DNA of 64,000 bases from CAYXST01 sp964472495 (GCA_964472495.1 CAYYLD010000002.1:40523-104522); one strand, 5' to 3'; positions 34,034 through 42,091 are shown, counted from the stretch's first letter. Numbers and translations: made by a program. Notes: generated by a model from the sequence alone, not told the origin.

Positions 34034-35600
34034 ATATCAATTCTTGCAGGTATTCATTAGTCGAAAGTTCTTCCAGCGCCGAATTCAACAAGAAGCTAAT
34101 TTCTCCTTCAGGTTTTCCCAAAACAGCGGATATTCCAGCTAAAGAATACTCATCAAAAATGACCATTTTAACAATCAGTTTTTCAACATCGCTTAAGCCA
34201 TTTAAGGCATTATCAATAATCTGCTGTTTTTCCCGAAGAAGAGCTATTGCTTCCGGGGTCTTGGTACTGCCTATCTGAAGCCAGCCTCGTCGACTTTCAG
34301 AAATTACTTCTATACCCCTACTCACCAATTCATCCAATAGTTTAAGATTGCGGCTGTTAGAACATCGGGCAAGAGTATCTGATTTTCTTTCGGCAAACTC
34401 GGACTCTCTATGAATTCTCTCCATCTGAGCGATTAAACGACTATGAGCTATGCGCAATTTTCTTTTAGACAGCTCGATGACATCTTCAGGAGCTTTCTCT
34501 AATCCGTTAATAGAGAATGGGCCACGAGGAGGACTATAAAGACGTTGAAGAGTCCCCCAATCCAGACCAGGGTGTCTAACAGATAGTGCCTCAATCACAT
34601 GGGACAAAGTTATCCCTTCAGCCAGAAGGTCAATAGCTTTTAAACGATCTCCTAATGAGATTCTGATTGGTTGTTGTCTTTTTAACCGCCAGCGAATACC
34701 AAACGGACTCTCCAATCTTTCAAATAGTATTCCTTTGTTCCTGCGCAGATGCTGGGCAATATTTTCCTGAATCGAGGATTGAGTTGCCGAAGGAGACAAA
34801 GCGTACCCCGAGCCTGGGTGCATCACTAACTTAGCTAAATCAGCAACTGACCAACCTCTCTTTTTCCCAAAATAGGACATTAACATGAACAGCTTTTCTG
34901 TTTGTGGTTTAGTTCGAACGGGTGGCGAAGTCACTCCAGATATAACTTCCCATTTTGTTAAAAGAGAATCATCATCGCATTTTTTAAAAAGACGCCGATG
35001 TCTCTTTTTCCTACTTCCGTCACGCAAGGCGCTGTTAACCGCTTTTCTGAGAGCAAGATGATTAGGATGCATGCCGTGATAATCCGGATGTTTCTTAACA
35101 GTGAAAACCAGTTCTCTCTGTTCCAGTGGCCCTTGCTTCGAGAGAATCTCAACCATTAAGCTCCGTAGGCTGCATTCGCCCCGTAATCGTCTTTGACCCT
35201 TTTTGGCAATAGGACCAAAGGATTTTTTTCTCAAGGTCATTGTTTGCCGGAATTCCGGGTCGGGGATAGTACCTGGAACAAACCACTCTTTTTTCCAAAC
35301 GTCAAATACTTTCCCCGGATAACGACGCTTGAAATAAAACAATCTCTCCCATAAATGGTTAGCCAGCTTTTCTCCAGTCGCACCTTTAGTCTCATACGGA
35401 TATTCAAGAATCAATAGAGATAGTTCGTAAGCTGTCCAGCTTCTCTCCGATAGAATCTTAATAAGAATGATGGTATTTCTGTTGGTGGTATCAATGACAT
35501 CTTTTAAGCTGGCGATGACTTCATTTGCCGAACGAGGAACAACAATTAATGGCTTGTTCTTTTTCCCTTTTTCTTTCTTTTCTTCTTTTTTCCCTTCCAA
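34032..35600 (-). CDS. Unknown 522-aa multi-winged-helix-like protein with sigma-region-4-like end
   Basis: TTG start supported by AGGAGG six bases upstream. The N terminus is Lys/Glu-rich. Three segments look like winged helices: about 45-110 (RSWTAYELSLLILEYPYETKGATGEKLANHLWE), about 145-215 (MVEILSKQGPLEQRELVFTV, HARE-HTH-like) and about 235-310 (RGWSVADLAKLVMHPG). The last ~50 residues, LNGLSDVEKLIVKMVIFDEYSLAGISAVLG, resemble sigma-70 region 4. DNA binding is inferred; no family is assigned. Co-translated with a YkgJ gene by a 55-nt overlap, and flanked by inverted palindromes. Confidence 0.72.
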   Translation of the reverse strand: MEGKKEEKKEKGKKNKPLIVVPRSANEVIASLKDVIDTTNRNTIILIKILSERSWTAYELSLLILEYPYETKGATGEKLANHLWERLFYFKRRYPGKVFDVWKKEWFVPGTIPDPEFRQTMTLRKKSFGPIAKKGQRRLRGECSLRSLMVEILSKQGPLEQRELVFTVKKHPDYHGMHPNHLALRKAVNSALRDGSRKKRHRRLFKKCDDDSLLTKWEVISGVTSPPVRTKPQTEKLFMLMSYFGKKRGWSVADLAKLVMHPGSGYALSPSATQSSIQENIAQHLRRNKGILFERLESPFGIRWRLKRQQPIRISLGDRLKAIDLLAEGITLSHVIEALSVRHPGLDWGTLQRLYSPPRGPFSINGLEKAPEDVIELSKRKLRIAHSRLIAQMERIHRESEFAERKSDTLARCSNSRNLKLLDELVSRGIEVISESRRGWLQIGSTKTPEAIALLREKQQIIDNALNGLSDVEKLIVKMVIFDEYSLAGISAVLGKPEGEISFLLNSALEELSTNEYLQELI

Positions 35601-36358
35601 TTTGTGCCTCCTTTGCTAAAAAAGAATGGGTAGAATTTTTCGCTAATCGGCCAGCCAATCAAAGGGACCACTTGGAGATTTCCATATATTCTTTTTTCTT
35701 CGTAGGTTATTAAGTCCGAGGCAATCTGATCAAGGAACAATCTTATTTGTTTCGGCCCTTCTGCCCATATTTTGATTCTTGTCCCACAAAGCTTATCTTT
35801 TGTCTTAGCTGATCGACAATCAACCGGCCTAACCGGATAAATACTACAAAGGTCTTTGTCTAAAAAAATACAAGACCTTTCCCGATAAGCCTCTCTTAAG
35901 GCTGGTCCTACATCTTCCCAGCGTTCTATATCGACCACAGCCGATAAAGAAGACGATGTTAAAAGGCTTCTCTTGTTTCTTTGATAATAATGGTAAAAAT
36001 CCAAAGCCTCCTTTTTAACTCTCTGTTTAATGGAGCGGCGGTTTGGCTTAGAAAGCGAGCTTATATAATCAATTATCAGCTCCATTTCTAAAGTAGTACA
36101 ACAAACCAACTGGTGGCAGCACCAAGAACAACCCCGATGACAGCTAATTTCATTTTCTTTTAGGTACTCTTCAGTCAAATCATCCATTAGACGGAAAATA
36201 TTTCTGACTAAAGCTACGCCTTCTTCGGGTTCTCCTAATCTCTCTAAAAATTCGCCTTTTGCTTTACCGTAAACAATCCGCTCTCCTTCACTCATTTTCC
36301 AGCCATGAACCGGGTCAATCTGATCAACCCTTACTTGCATTTCTCGCAATAAATACAT
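35546..36358 (-). CDS. YkgJ-type cysteine-cluster protein (UPF0153-like)
   Basis: 270 aa. CHRGCSWCCHQLVCCTTLEMELI and CIFLDKDLCSIYPVRPVDCRS form the CxxxCxxCC...C...C pattern of the putative zinc- or iron-chelating YkgJ family. The C terminus is a Lys/Arg tail overlapping the next gene. A strong AAAGGAGGTGA lies before the ATG and a promoter at 36441-36468. Biochemical role of the family is unknown. Confidence 0.82.
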   Translation of the reverse strand: MYLLREMQVRVDQIDPVHGWKMSEGERIVYGKAKGEFLERLGEPEEGVALVRNIFRLMDDLTEEYLKENEISCHRGCSWCCHQLVCCTTLEMELIIDYISSLSKPNRRSIKQRVKKEALDFYHYYQRNKRSLLTSSSLSAVVDIERWEDVGPALREAYRERSCIFLDKDLCSIYPVRPVDCRSAKTKDKLCGTRIKIWAEGPKQIRLFLDQIASDLITYEEKRIYGNLQVVPLIGWPISEKFYPFFFSKGGTNWKGKKKKRKKKGKRTSH

Positions 36359-36395
36359 TTCCTTTCACCTCCTTTATTCAAAAATTAAGGTACAA

Positions 36396-36468
36396 ATTAA
36401 GCCAAACCTTCTTTGGTTTGGCTAATTGACTATTAAAATAACTTTAACAGATTCAAAGGAATAGTCAA
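36396..36468 (-). promoter_or_regulatory. Promoter and leader hairpin of the YkgJ operon
   Basis: TTGACT (36463-36468), 16-nt spacer, TAAAGT (36441-36446) on minus. TTGACTATT/AATAGTCAA form an inverted repeat at 36426-36468. A leader hairpin AGCCAAACC/GGTTTGGCT (about 36399-36422) precedes the SD. Confidence 0.6.
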
Positions 36469-36486
36469 TCTCTAAAGAGTCGTTTT

Positions 36487-36610
36487 AAAGGGCGTACCTC
36501 TCGACCACGACTTGCCTAAAGGGTCGCCCTCTCGACCACGTCCTTTGCTTCGCAAAGGGCGTGGAATCTCGAGGGCAACCCTCTATGTGGAATCTCGATA
36601 CACGCCCTTT
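36487..36610. repeat. Long nested palindrome, right flank of the YkgJ operon
   Basis: About 124 bp. Inverted copy of 33807-33928, with a few substitutions; the centre CCACGTCCTTTGC/GCAAAGGGCGTGG is the exact reverse complement of the other copy's centre. It ends at the stop codon of the next minus-strand gene. Confidence 0.9.
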
Positions 36611-36860
36611 ATACCTTTAACCCCAAGGCGACTGCTTTGGCGATGCGGCTACTGACCAATGATTCTTTACTGGGAACAACTTTAATTTCCTTCAAGTCAG
36701 CTAATTTAACTTTGTTCTTTTTCAAAAACTTATCAATTTCCGGTAAAATCGTTTCGCTTAATTGATAAAGACCGGGCCATTGATGGCCGGCTATTTTTTT
36801 CTGGCCTTTCTTTAAAACCAGCTTTGGTTCTCTTTTAGATAAGTCAATGACTAAAATCAT
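36609..36860 (-). CDS. TsaB-like ASKHA-fold fragment or small protein
   Basis: 83 aa from ATG 36860; the upstream extension to 36911 overlaps the previous gene. MILVIDLSKREPKLVL, LPEIDKFLKKNKVKLADLKEIKVVPSKESLVSSRIAKAVALGL aligns by eye with the N-terminal half of TsaB, where the canonical GPGSFTGLR is replaced by PSKESLVSSR. Too short to be catalytic TsaB; either a reduced paralog or a partner protein. Confidence 0.62.
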   Translation of the reverse strand: MILVIDLSKREPKLVLKKGQKKIAGHQWPGLYQLSETILPEIDKFLKKNKVKLADLKEIKVVPSKESLVSSRIAKAVALGLKV

Positions 36861-36885
36861 TCTTAACCACTCAAAGGGTCCCTTT

Positions 36886-37113
36886 TTATACGCCCTTGCG
36901 CAGAATTTCAAAAATCTTATTTCTTTGTTTAAACCCCTTGATTAGCTTAATATTCTGCCACGGACATTTAAAATAATCAGCTAAGACATCAATAACTGCT
37001 CGGTTGGCTTGGCCTTTAATTGGTTTTTCTTTAACCCAAACTTCAAGATTGCCCTGTTTTTTGACAACGGCCCGCTTCTTAGAATTGGGAAAAACCTTAA
37101 CTCTGATTAACAT
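36886..37113 (-). CDS. DUF167/YggU family protein
   Basis: 75 aa. RVKVFPNSKKRAVVKKQGNLEVWVKEKPIKGQANRAVIDVLADYF is the family core. Start ATG 37113 is chosen over the one at 37146. The final codons (RKGV-stop) read into GGGCGTATAAAAAGGGAC, which equals one arm of the palindrome at 32693, so the gene end appears to be rebuilt from a repeat remnant. Function unknown. Confidence 0.85.
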   Translation of the reverse strand: MLIRVKVFPNSKKRAVVKKQGNLEVWVKEKPIKGQANRAVIDVLADYFKCPWQNIKLIKGFKQRNKIFEILRKGV

Positions 37114-37166
37114 TCTTTTAAAGGCAACCCTTAAATCCCGAGGCACACTCTTGTCTTGTCAACTTC

Positions 37167-37586
37167 TCATTTCTTTTTCCTTTTAGCTTCTAATCTTCTG
37201 GCTCCTTTCTCATCAAAACCAAAATGATGAGCAATTTCATGCCAGACAGTATCCTTGACCAAGGCGATTATTTTCTTATCTGCTTTAGCCAATCTCTCAA
37301 TCGGCTCCTGAAAAATACTAATTTTGTCAGGTAGAATATTGCCGAATCCCCGGCCCCAGGTTGTCTGAGGAACGCCCTGATAGAGTCCTAAAAGAGAATT
37401 ACTTGACCGCAAACCAACTTTGGCCAATTGCCCGGCCGAGGCCTTTTCTTCAACAATAACCTCCACATTGTCCATTTTTTGACGGATATGTTCCGGCAAC
37501 TCCAAAATCGCTTGTTCAACTAACTTTTCAAAATCAGCTCGTGGCATATCCATCATTCTATCAGATTTAATCAATTTATCAAACAA
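37167..37586 (-). CDS. Zincin-like metallopeptidase (DUF1025-type)
   Basis: 139 aa. The C-terminal DTVWHEIAHHFGFDEKGAR carries HExxH and the downstream Asp/Glu seen in this small bacterial minimal-metalloprotease family. The FQEPIERLAK segment is typical. No signal peptide. An in-frame ATG at 37547 (MPRADFEKLVEQ) may be the true start. Separated from the next minus gene by a palindrome-derived patch. Confidence 0.85.
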   Translation of the reverse strand: MFDKLIKSDRMMDMPRADFEKLVEQAILELPEHIRQKMDNVEVIVEEKASAGQLAKVGLRSSNSLLGLYQGVPQTTWGRGFGNILPDKISIFQEPIERLAKADKKIIALVKDTVWHEIAHHFGFDEKGARRLEAKRKKK

Positions 37587-37654
37587 AAAAAGGAGCCCCG
37601 GGGGATTAGGACCCTTGACTTAATAATTAACCTCAGTTGATTATTATAGGTAAA

Positions 37655-37849
37655 TTATTTTCCTTTTTTCAAGGTCGCTAAAAATTCCTCTTCGGGAAGC
37701 CAGGGAGCAATCCGTTTTACTTTTTCTAAAATTTTCTTCTTCTCCGTTTCGGTTTTAGCCGCCGTTAACTTAGCCCGCAGTCGGCGGTATTGTTTTCGGC
37801 GCTTGCGCCGTCGATGAATTTCAGCTTTCTTTATTTGTCCTCTTTTCAT
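37655..37849 (-). CDS. Small basic protein (DUF6800-like)
   Basis: 64 aa, very rich in Lys/Arg in the first 45 residues (RGQIKKAEIHRRRKRRKQYRRL), then KRIAPWLPEEEFLATLKK. It looks like a short RNA- or ribosome-associated protein common in Patescibacteria; the DUF name is from memory and tentative. No SD. Divergent from the PDZ gene's promoter. Confidence 0.7.
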   Translation of the reverse strand: MKRGQIKKAEIHRRRKRRKQYRRLRAKLTAAKTETEKKKILEKVKRIAPWLPEEEFLATLKKGK

Positions 37850-37856
37850 GCAATTA

Positions 37857-37885
37857 TTGACAGTAAATAAAAATAACGATAAGAT
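37857..37885 (+). promoter_or_regulatory. Promoter of the secreted PDZ operon
   Basis: TTGACA (37857-37862), 17-nt spacer, TAAGAT (37880-37885). The ~85-nt leader contains AAAGGA-TTTG-TCCTTT and ends in GAAGGAGGG. Confidence 0.8.
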
Positions 37886-37971
37886 AAATCATAAAGGATT
37901 TGTCCTTTTAAAGCAAAATAAAGGAAGCAAATTCGTACTAATTTCTGATAATCTAAGAGAAGGAGGGAAAG

Positions 37972-38739
37972 ATGAGAAAGACAAAATTCATCCTCTTACT
38001 GCTAGTAATAACCGTAGGGTTTTTGTCTGTAATCGGATCAGGGACGAGTCAGACAGGGAGATATATCGGTTCTGCCGTGTTTAAGGATCCGCGTGACAAA
38101 GAAATTGGTGGCGCTATAGGAGAACTAATCGGGGCACATCAAGAGCAGAAAAGGAGAGAAGAAGAATTAGAGAAACAGCGTGAACTAGAGAGACAGCAAA
38201 TGGAGGAACAACGCAGTCTGGAGGAGAAACGGTTGGCCGAACATCGGAGACAGTTCGACCAAGAACTGGGCCAGAGAAAGGAAGAATTTAATAAACAGAT
38301 GGGCCAACGTCAGGAGGAATTTGACAAGGAGATGTTACTGAATAAAAATCGAGAGCAACCGAGAGGTTCTGTAGAAAGAGAATCAAAGAATGAATGTACA
38401 AACGACAGCATCTTTTTTGAAGGATCGAATGGCACCATTCAATTACCTATCCGCAACAAAAAGGATGGCCAGCGCACAGTCTCCCAATTCTGGGGAATAT
38501 TTGTTGAAAAAATCCATCCTATTTTGTGGAAGGCTGGTATCAGGCCTGGCGATGTGATCTTCGGCTTCGACTATAAGGCAGTACATTCAAGTAGCCCTAA
38601 AGAACGCTTCGATAAGCTATTCCAAAAAATGCAGGAGAAGATCGATGAAGGAAAAGGAACTATTAAACTTCATTGGTGGAACCGTTCTACTAGAAAAATT
38701 GAAGAAGGTTCATTCATACTCAAAAAGAAAGGAAAATAG
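37972..38739 (+). CDS. Exported coiled-coil protein with PDZ-like domain
   Basis: 255 aa. N-terminal signal/anchor (about 5-25), then a charged coiled coil rich in Gln/Glu/Arg (about 55-125, repeated REEL/QREEF), then a C-terminal domain with ILWKAGIRPGDVIFGFDYKAV, the carboxylate-loop region of a PDZ fold. No protease domain is fused. AGAAGGAGGG lies six bases before the ATG. It may present or sense a partner at the cell surface. Followed directly by a second exported protein. Confidence 0.78.
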   Translation: MRKTKFILLLLVITVGFLSVIGSGTSQTGRYIGSAVFKDPRDKEIGGAIGELIGAHQEQKRREEELEKQRELERQQMEEQRSLEEKRLAEHRRQFDQELGQRKEEFNKQMGQRQEEFDKEMLLNKNREQPRGSVERESKNECTNDSIFFEGSNGTIQLPIRNKKDGQRTVSQFWGIFVEKIHPILWKAGIRPGDVIFGFDYKAVHSSSPKERFDKLFQKMQEKIDEGKGTIKLHWWNRSTRKIEEGSFILKKKGK

Positions 38740-39102
38740 ATGAGAAAAATTCTTTTAACGTTAGTCCTGGGTTTTTTATTTATTACCGGGAACTCAGCTA
38801 TCGCTGGCGACATATACATTAAGGGGATCGGGTTTGACGGACGATGCGCCAAAATAGAGTTTGGGAGCACCGAGAACGATACCGATGACCGGGTAGTGAT
38901 AAGATGTAAGGTCTTCGATAGACAGAGAAACAGAGAAACCGTCTTCGGAGGTGAAAGACTATTCAGGAATATTTCCGGCTCTGGCTACTTTGTAGAGTTT
39001 TGTGGTCGCTCCGTAAATCCCGAGTACGCTATCGTCCATGTCCAGGCCTTCCATAATGGAAAATTAGAGGACCAAATGACATGGTCGAGAAGCAGAAGAT
39101 GA
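38740..39102 (+). CDS. Small secreted beta-rich protein
   Basis: 120 aa. Signal peptide MRKILLTLVLGFLFITGNSAIAG. The mature part has three Cys and alternating beta-like strands (DIYIKGIGFDGRCAKIEFGS...). Its ATG follows the PDZ gene's TAG with no gap, so expression is coupled. A terminator follows. No family recognised; a likely partner of the PDZ protein. Confidence 0.75.
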   Translation: MRKILLTLVLGFLFITGNSAIAGDIYIKGIGFDGRCAKIEFGSTENDTDDRVVIRCKVFDRQRNRETVFGGERLFRNISGSGYFVEFCGRSVNPEYAIVHVQAFHNGKLEDQMTWSRSRR

Positions 39103-39147
39103 GACAGAATTCCGCGACATAGACAACTGGATCAACTTGGATTACCT

Positions 39148-39186
39148 GACCCTTTTGGGCAAATGCTCAAAAGGGTCCTTTTTTTT
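39148..39186 (+). terminator. Terminator of the secreted PDZ operon
   Basis: GACCCTTTTG (39148-39157) and CAAAAGGGTC (39168-39177), then CTTTTTTTT. Confidence 0.92.
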
Positions 39187-39382
39187 ATTTCTCCTGCTGC
39201 TCTTCAATAAACTTTCTAATTGACCGGTCATAGGTCTTTTCCGCTTCCTTGGAAAAAAGACAAGCCGGTAATTCGCCTCTCTGCCAATGGTATTTAATAC
39301 ACTGACAACAAAGCCCTTTCTTATCACAGCCGGGATAAGTGCAGGGACAATCTTTCAAATTTTCTCCTTGTCGACACTCCAT
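39185..39382 (-). CDS. Cys-rich DUF6485-like protein
   Basis: 65 aa. CPCTYPGCDKKGLCCQCIKYHWQRGELPACLF has seven Cys in the pattern of a small metal-binding family I recall as DUF6485. The C-terminal helix is charged. Its stop lies in the T-run of the convergent terminator. No SD. Function unknown. Confidence 0.8.
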   Translation of the reverse strand: MECRQGENLKDCPCTYPGCDKKGLCCQCIKYHWQRGELPACLFSKEAEKTYDRSIRKFIEEQQEK

Positions 39383-39483
39383 AATCAGATTATAGCATAA
39401 AAAGGGGCGCTTCCAAAATGAAGTGCCCTATTAATCTCTTCTCTTATTTCCACGCCATTCCTTCTCCTTTCGGTTCACTATCT

Positions 39484-39696
39484 CTACTCTTCCACTAAAA
39501 CCACGTCTTTAATTCTATCCATTGGCCAGTGTTCTTGTCTGTTCTCGCCAGGAACCCCAATAACGTTGAGTGTAACCGTATCTGTTATTTTATCAAGCTT
39601 CCCCATATCAGCCAAGAAACTCTCTTCTTCGTTATTAGCAGGTAAAACCAATACCGCTTCTCCTTCTAAAGACAAAACTTTTTCTCTAATATTCAT
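39484..39696 (-). CDS. Hypothetical 70-aa SD-type gene
   Basis: ATG 39696 (MNIREKVLSLEGEAVLVLP) is preceded by GGGAGG; the frame is open to 39795 but that part contains the promoter. The product is small, acidic and beta-rich (DTVTLNVIGVPGENRQEHWPMDRIKDVVLVEE). It resembles a short SH3-like or Hfq/LSm-size domain, but no family is claimed. Promoter at 39743-39771. Confidence 0.75.
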   Translation of the reverse strand: MNIREKVLSLEGEAVLVLPANNEEESFLADMGKLDKITDTVTLNVIGVPGENRQEHWPMDRIKDVVLVEE

Positions 39697-39742
39697 AATT
39701 ATTCCTCCCTTCGGATAGCAAAGAACTTCTCTAATTGATTTA

Positions 39743-39771
39743 ATTACAGCATAAATAGATGTATTCGTCAA
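39743..39771 (-). promoter_or_regulatory. Promoter of the 70-aa gene
   Basis: TTGACG (39766-39771), 17-nt spacer, TGTAAT (39743-39748) on the minus strand. Confidence 0.75.
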
Positions 39772-39858
39772 ATAGAAAACTGCTTCAAAAAGCAATTTGT
39801 TTTCTCAAACAAAAGCAATTTCTTTCTTTAAGAAATATATTTATCCCAAATATGCGTT

Positions 39859-40323
39859 TTATCTATTCAAACTCCAAACCATGTAAGTCAGGTAAGTAGC
39901 AAAAGTAACCCAGCCGCCATAAGGAATCAATAACCAGGCGGCCCGGCCGGAGAGCGGCCAGATTAAAATAATTAAAACCAAGACCGAAAGACCAAGCAAG
40001 CCGGCTTCCCAGACGGCCGGCCCAATTAAATGTTGATTAAAGAAAAGGAAGCTCCAGAAAATATTTAGAAGAGCATTAATCAGAAAGATAATAATAATCC
40101 ACCAAAAGCGGCCTTGATGAGGTACTTTGTTCCAGACAATCAGCGCTGAAATAGCGCCTAAAATAAAAATGACTGTCCAGGCAAAACCAATCACCGACCC
40201 TGGCGGCGTCCAAGCGGGCAATTTGATCGTCCGATACCAATCCAGGCCACTTTTGGTCAGCCAACTTCCCAACCAAGCCACCCCTAAAGTAATTAATGGA
40301 ATAACCAAATAATTTAATTTCAT
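39859..40323 (-). CDS. tspO: TspO/MBR family membrane protein
   Basis: 154 aa, five transmembrane helices. WYRTIKLPAWTPPGSVIGFAWTVIF is the diagnostic TspO/PBR motif, followed by NALLNIFWSFLFFNQ. The family binds porphyrins or sterols and is linked to oxidative stress and tetrapyrrole handling. No SD. A 36-nt gap separates it from the SPFH gene upstream. Confidence 0.93.
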   Translation of the reverse strand: MKLNYLVIPLITLGVAWLGSWLTKSGLDWYRTIKLPAWTPPGSVIGFAWTVIFILGAISALIVWNKVPHQGRFWWIIIIFLINALLNIFWSFLFFNQHLIGPAVWEAGLLGLSVLVLIILIWPLSGRAAWLLIPYGGWVTFATYLTYMVWSLNR

Positions 40324-40359
40324 AATTTCATCTAATTTCTGGTTTCTGATGAGGTTTGA

Positions 40360-41127
40360 CTATTTTTTATCAGCCGTCGGTAATTCTTTGCCCATTTTCT
40401 CAAAAGCTCTTAAAATTTCCAAGGGCACCGCAAAGACAATCGTATTGGACTGGTCGGAACTAATATCATTAATTGACTGAAGGGTCCTTAGATGGAGGGC
40501 GCCTTTAGCTTCGGACAAAGTCCGGGCCGCCTTAGCCATATTATTAGCGGCCATGACTTCACCCTCGGCTTTAATGATAATGGCCCGTTTCTCCCGCTCG
40601 GCTTCGGCTTGCTTGCCAATAACCCGCTTCATTTCTTCAGGCAAAGTAATATCTTTTAATTCTACATTATCAACTTTAATTCCCCAAGGGTCACTCGCCC
40701 TATCAATTATCAGCCTGATACTTTCAGAGACCTTATCTCTTTGTGAAAGCAGTTCGTCTAAATCCACTTGACCGACCGCATTACGCATGGTTGTCTGGGC
40801 TAATTGAGAAATGGCATAATAAAAATCCTCTACTTCCAAGATCACCTTATCCGCTTCAGCTACCTTGTAATAAATGACTGCGTTAACGCTGACCGAAATA
40901 TTGTCTTTGGTAATCGCTTCCTGATTAGGCACGTCAACTGCCTTAACTCTTAAATCCACTTTTTTGTAAGACTGAATAATCGGGAAAACCAATCGCCAAC
41001 CCGGATTCATCAAACCAATATACTTGCCCAACATAAATTTAACCCCTTTTTGATACTGGGTAATCTGCTTGATTGAAATTAAGATAATAAAAAGAATTAT
41101 TCCTAAAATTATCCAGATTGTATCCAC
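40360..41127 (-). CDS. SPFH-domain slipin/stomatin-like protein
   Basis: 255 aa. GTG start after GGGGGTGAG. An N-terminal membrane hairpin (about 3-20) precedes the SPFH domain (MLGKYIGLMNPGWRLVFPIIQSYKKVDLRVKAVDVPNQEAITKDN). A coiled coil follows, with LPEEMKRVIGKQAEAEREKRAIIIKAEGE. Scaffolds membrane microdomains. No NfeD partner gene is adjacent. Confidence 0.93.
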   Translation of the reverse strand: MDTIWIILGIILFIILISIKQITQYQKGVKFMLGKYIGLMNPGWRLVFPIIQSYKKVDLRVKAVDVPNQEAITKDNISVSVNAVIYYKVAEADKVILEVEDFYYAISQLAQTTMRNAVGQVDLDELLSQRDKVSESIRLIIDRASDPWGIKVDNVELKDITLPEEMKRVIGKQAEAEREKRAIIIKAEGEVMAANNMAKAARTLSEAKGALHLRTLQSINDISSDQSNTIVFAVPLEILRAFEKMGKELPTADKK

Positions 41128-41212
41128 TCTATTCTCACCCCCTTTCTCTTAATCATTTTTTAACTACCTATTCTATTATAGCAAAAATAGACCAGCCGGC
41201 AACCCAGGCAAC

Positions 41213-41243
41213 AAAAAAGCCCTGCTGGCAGCTTGTCAGCAGG
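41213..41243 (-). terminator. Terminator of the aldose-epimerase-like gene
   Basis: CCTGCTG/CAGCAGG arms followed on minus by GCTTTTTTG. Confidence 0.88.
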
Positions 41244-41288
41244 ACATATTTTAGATAAATAGTTAGTTCGTGGGCATTTCGGAAGCAT

Positions 41289-42026
41289 CTAGTCGAAATA
41301 CATTGCCAATCTGGCAACTAGGAAGCTGCCTGGTTCCAGAAGAATCCCCTCTGGGGTATTGAAGTCATCTGGATGAGACAAAAGTGGCTCGACGCAGACA
41401 TATCCCGACTTCCAATCCGTCCATATACATATCTGACCGTCCTCAAACCCTTGAAATGGACACATTCTAACCTTTCCGACACCGAATAAATTGATTTCAA
41501 TCTCACTACTGGCCTCAAATATCTCGGAACCGTATGGCCGGTCGACATAGATAGGTTCAATACCCTGACCAAGGAAAATAATTTCTGCTCCTTCAGGAGC
41601 AGAAAAGTACGGATGCCAAGCGAACTCGAAAGGAACTGGAGTGGCCAGTCTGTTCTCAACGCTGACAGTTATCCCCAGAGAATTCTTATCCAAAAGGTAG
41701 CTGACTTTGTAATCCAATTGGTAGCCGAACTGCCTGAACTCACAAATATACTCAACGTCAGTCAGCCGTTCCGCAACATCAACAAGCTGCCAATAAACAT
41801 CTCTCAATCCACCATGCTGAGGAATGGTAGCAAATCGACCATTCTTCTTTTTGCCGAAAATTGGTGAGCAGAGATGCATCCCTCCCCGGACTAAATCCTT
41901 ACCCCCTTCTCCTTTGATAACTTGCTGCGGAAAGAAAAAATCCTTTCCGTCTTTCTCTAAGTTGGTGATTCTCGCGCCCATAGCCAGGGTTTCTATACTT
42001 AATATTTCATTATAAGAGTACAACAT
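41289..42026 (-). CDS. Aldose 1-epimerase-like protein, SD-type stand-alone gene
   Basis: 245 aa. FEFAWHPYFSAPEGAEI holds the conserved His of the galactose-mutarotase fold, with VLLEPLL/GILLEPGS near the end for the catalytic Glu. AAGGAGGG lies four bases before the ATG; promoter 42092-42120; terminator 41213. It likely interconverts anomers of a hexose or hexose phosphate. One of the few SD-type genes with a clear family. Confidence 0.82.
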   Translation of the reverse strand: MLYSYNEILSIETLAMGARITNLEKDGKDFFFPQQVIKGEGGKDLVRGGMHLCSPIFGKKKNGRFATIPQHGGLRDVYWQLVDVAERLTDVEYICEFRQFGYQLDYKVSYLLDKNSLGITVSVENRLATPVPFEFAWHPYFSAPEGAEIIFLGQGIEPIYVDRPYGSEIFEASSEIEINLFGVGKVRMCPFQGFEDGQICIWTDWKSGYVCVEPLLSHPDDFNTPEGILLEPGSFLVARLAMYFD

Positions 42027-42091
42027 ATGGCCCTCCTTACATTTCTTGAATTGGCATTAATTGTTAGTGAACAAATTTCTAAACTAAAACA

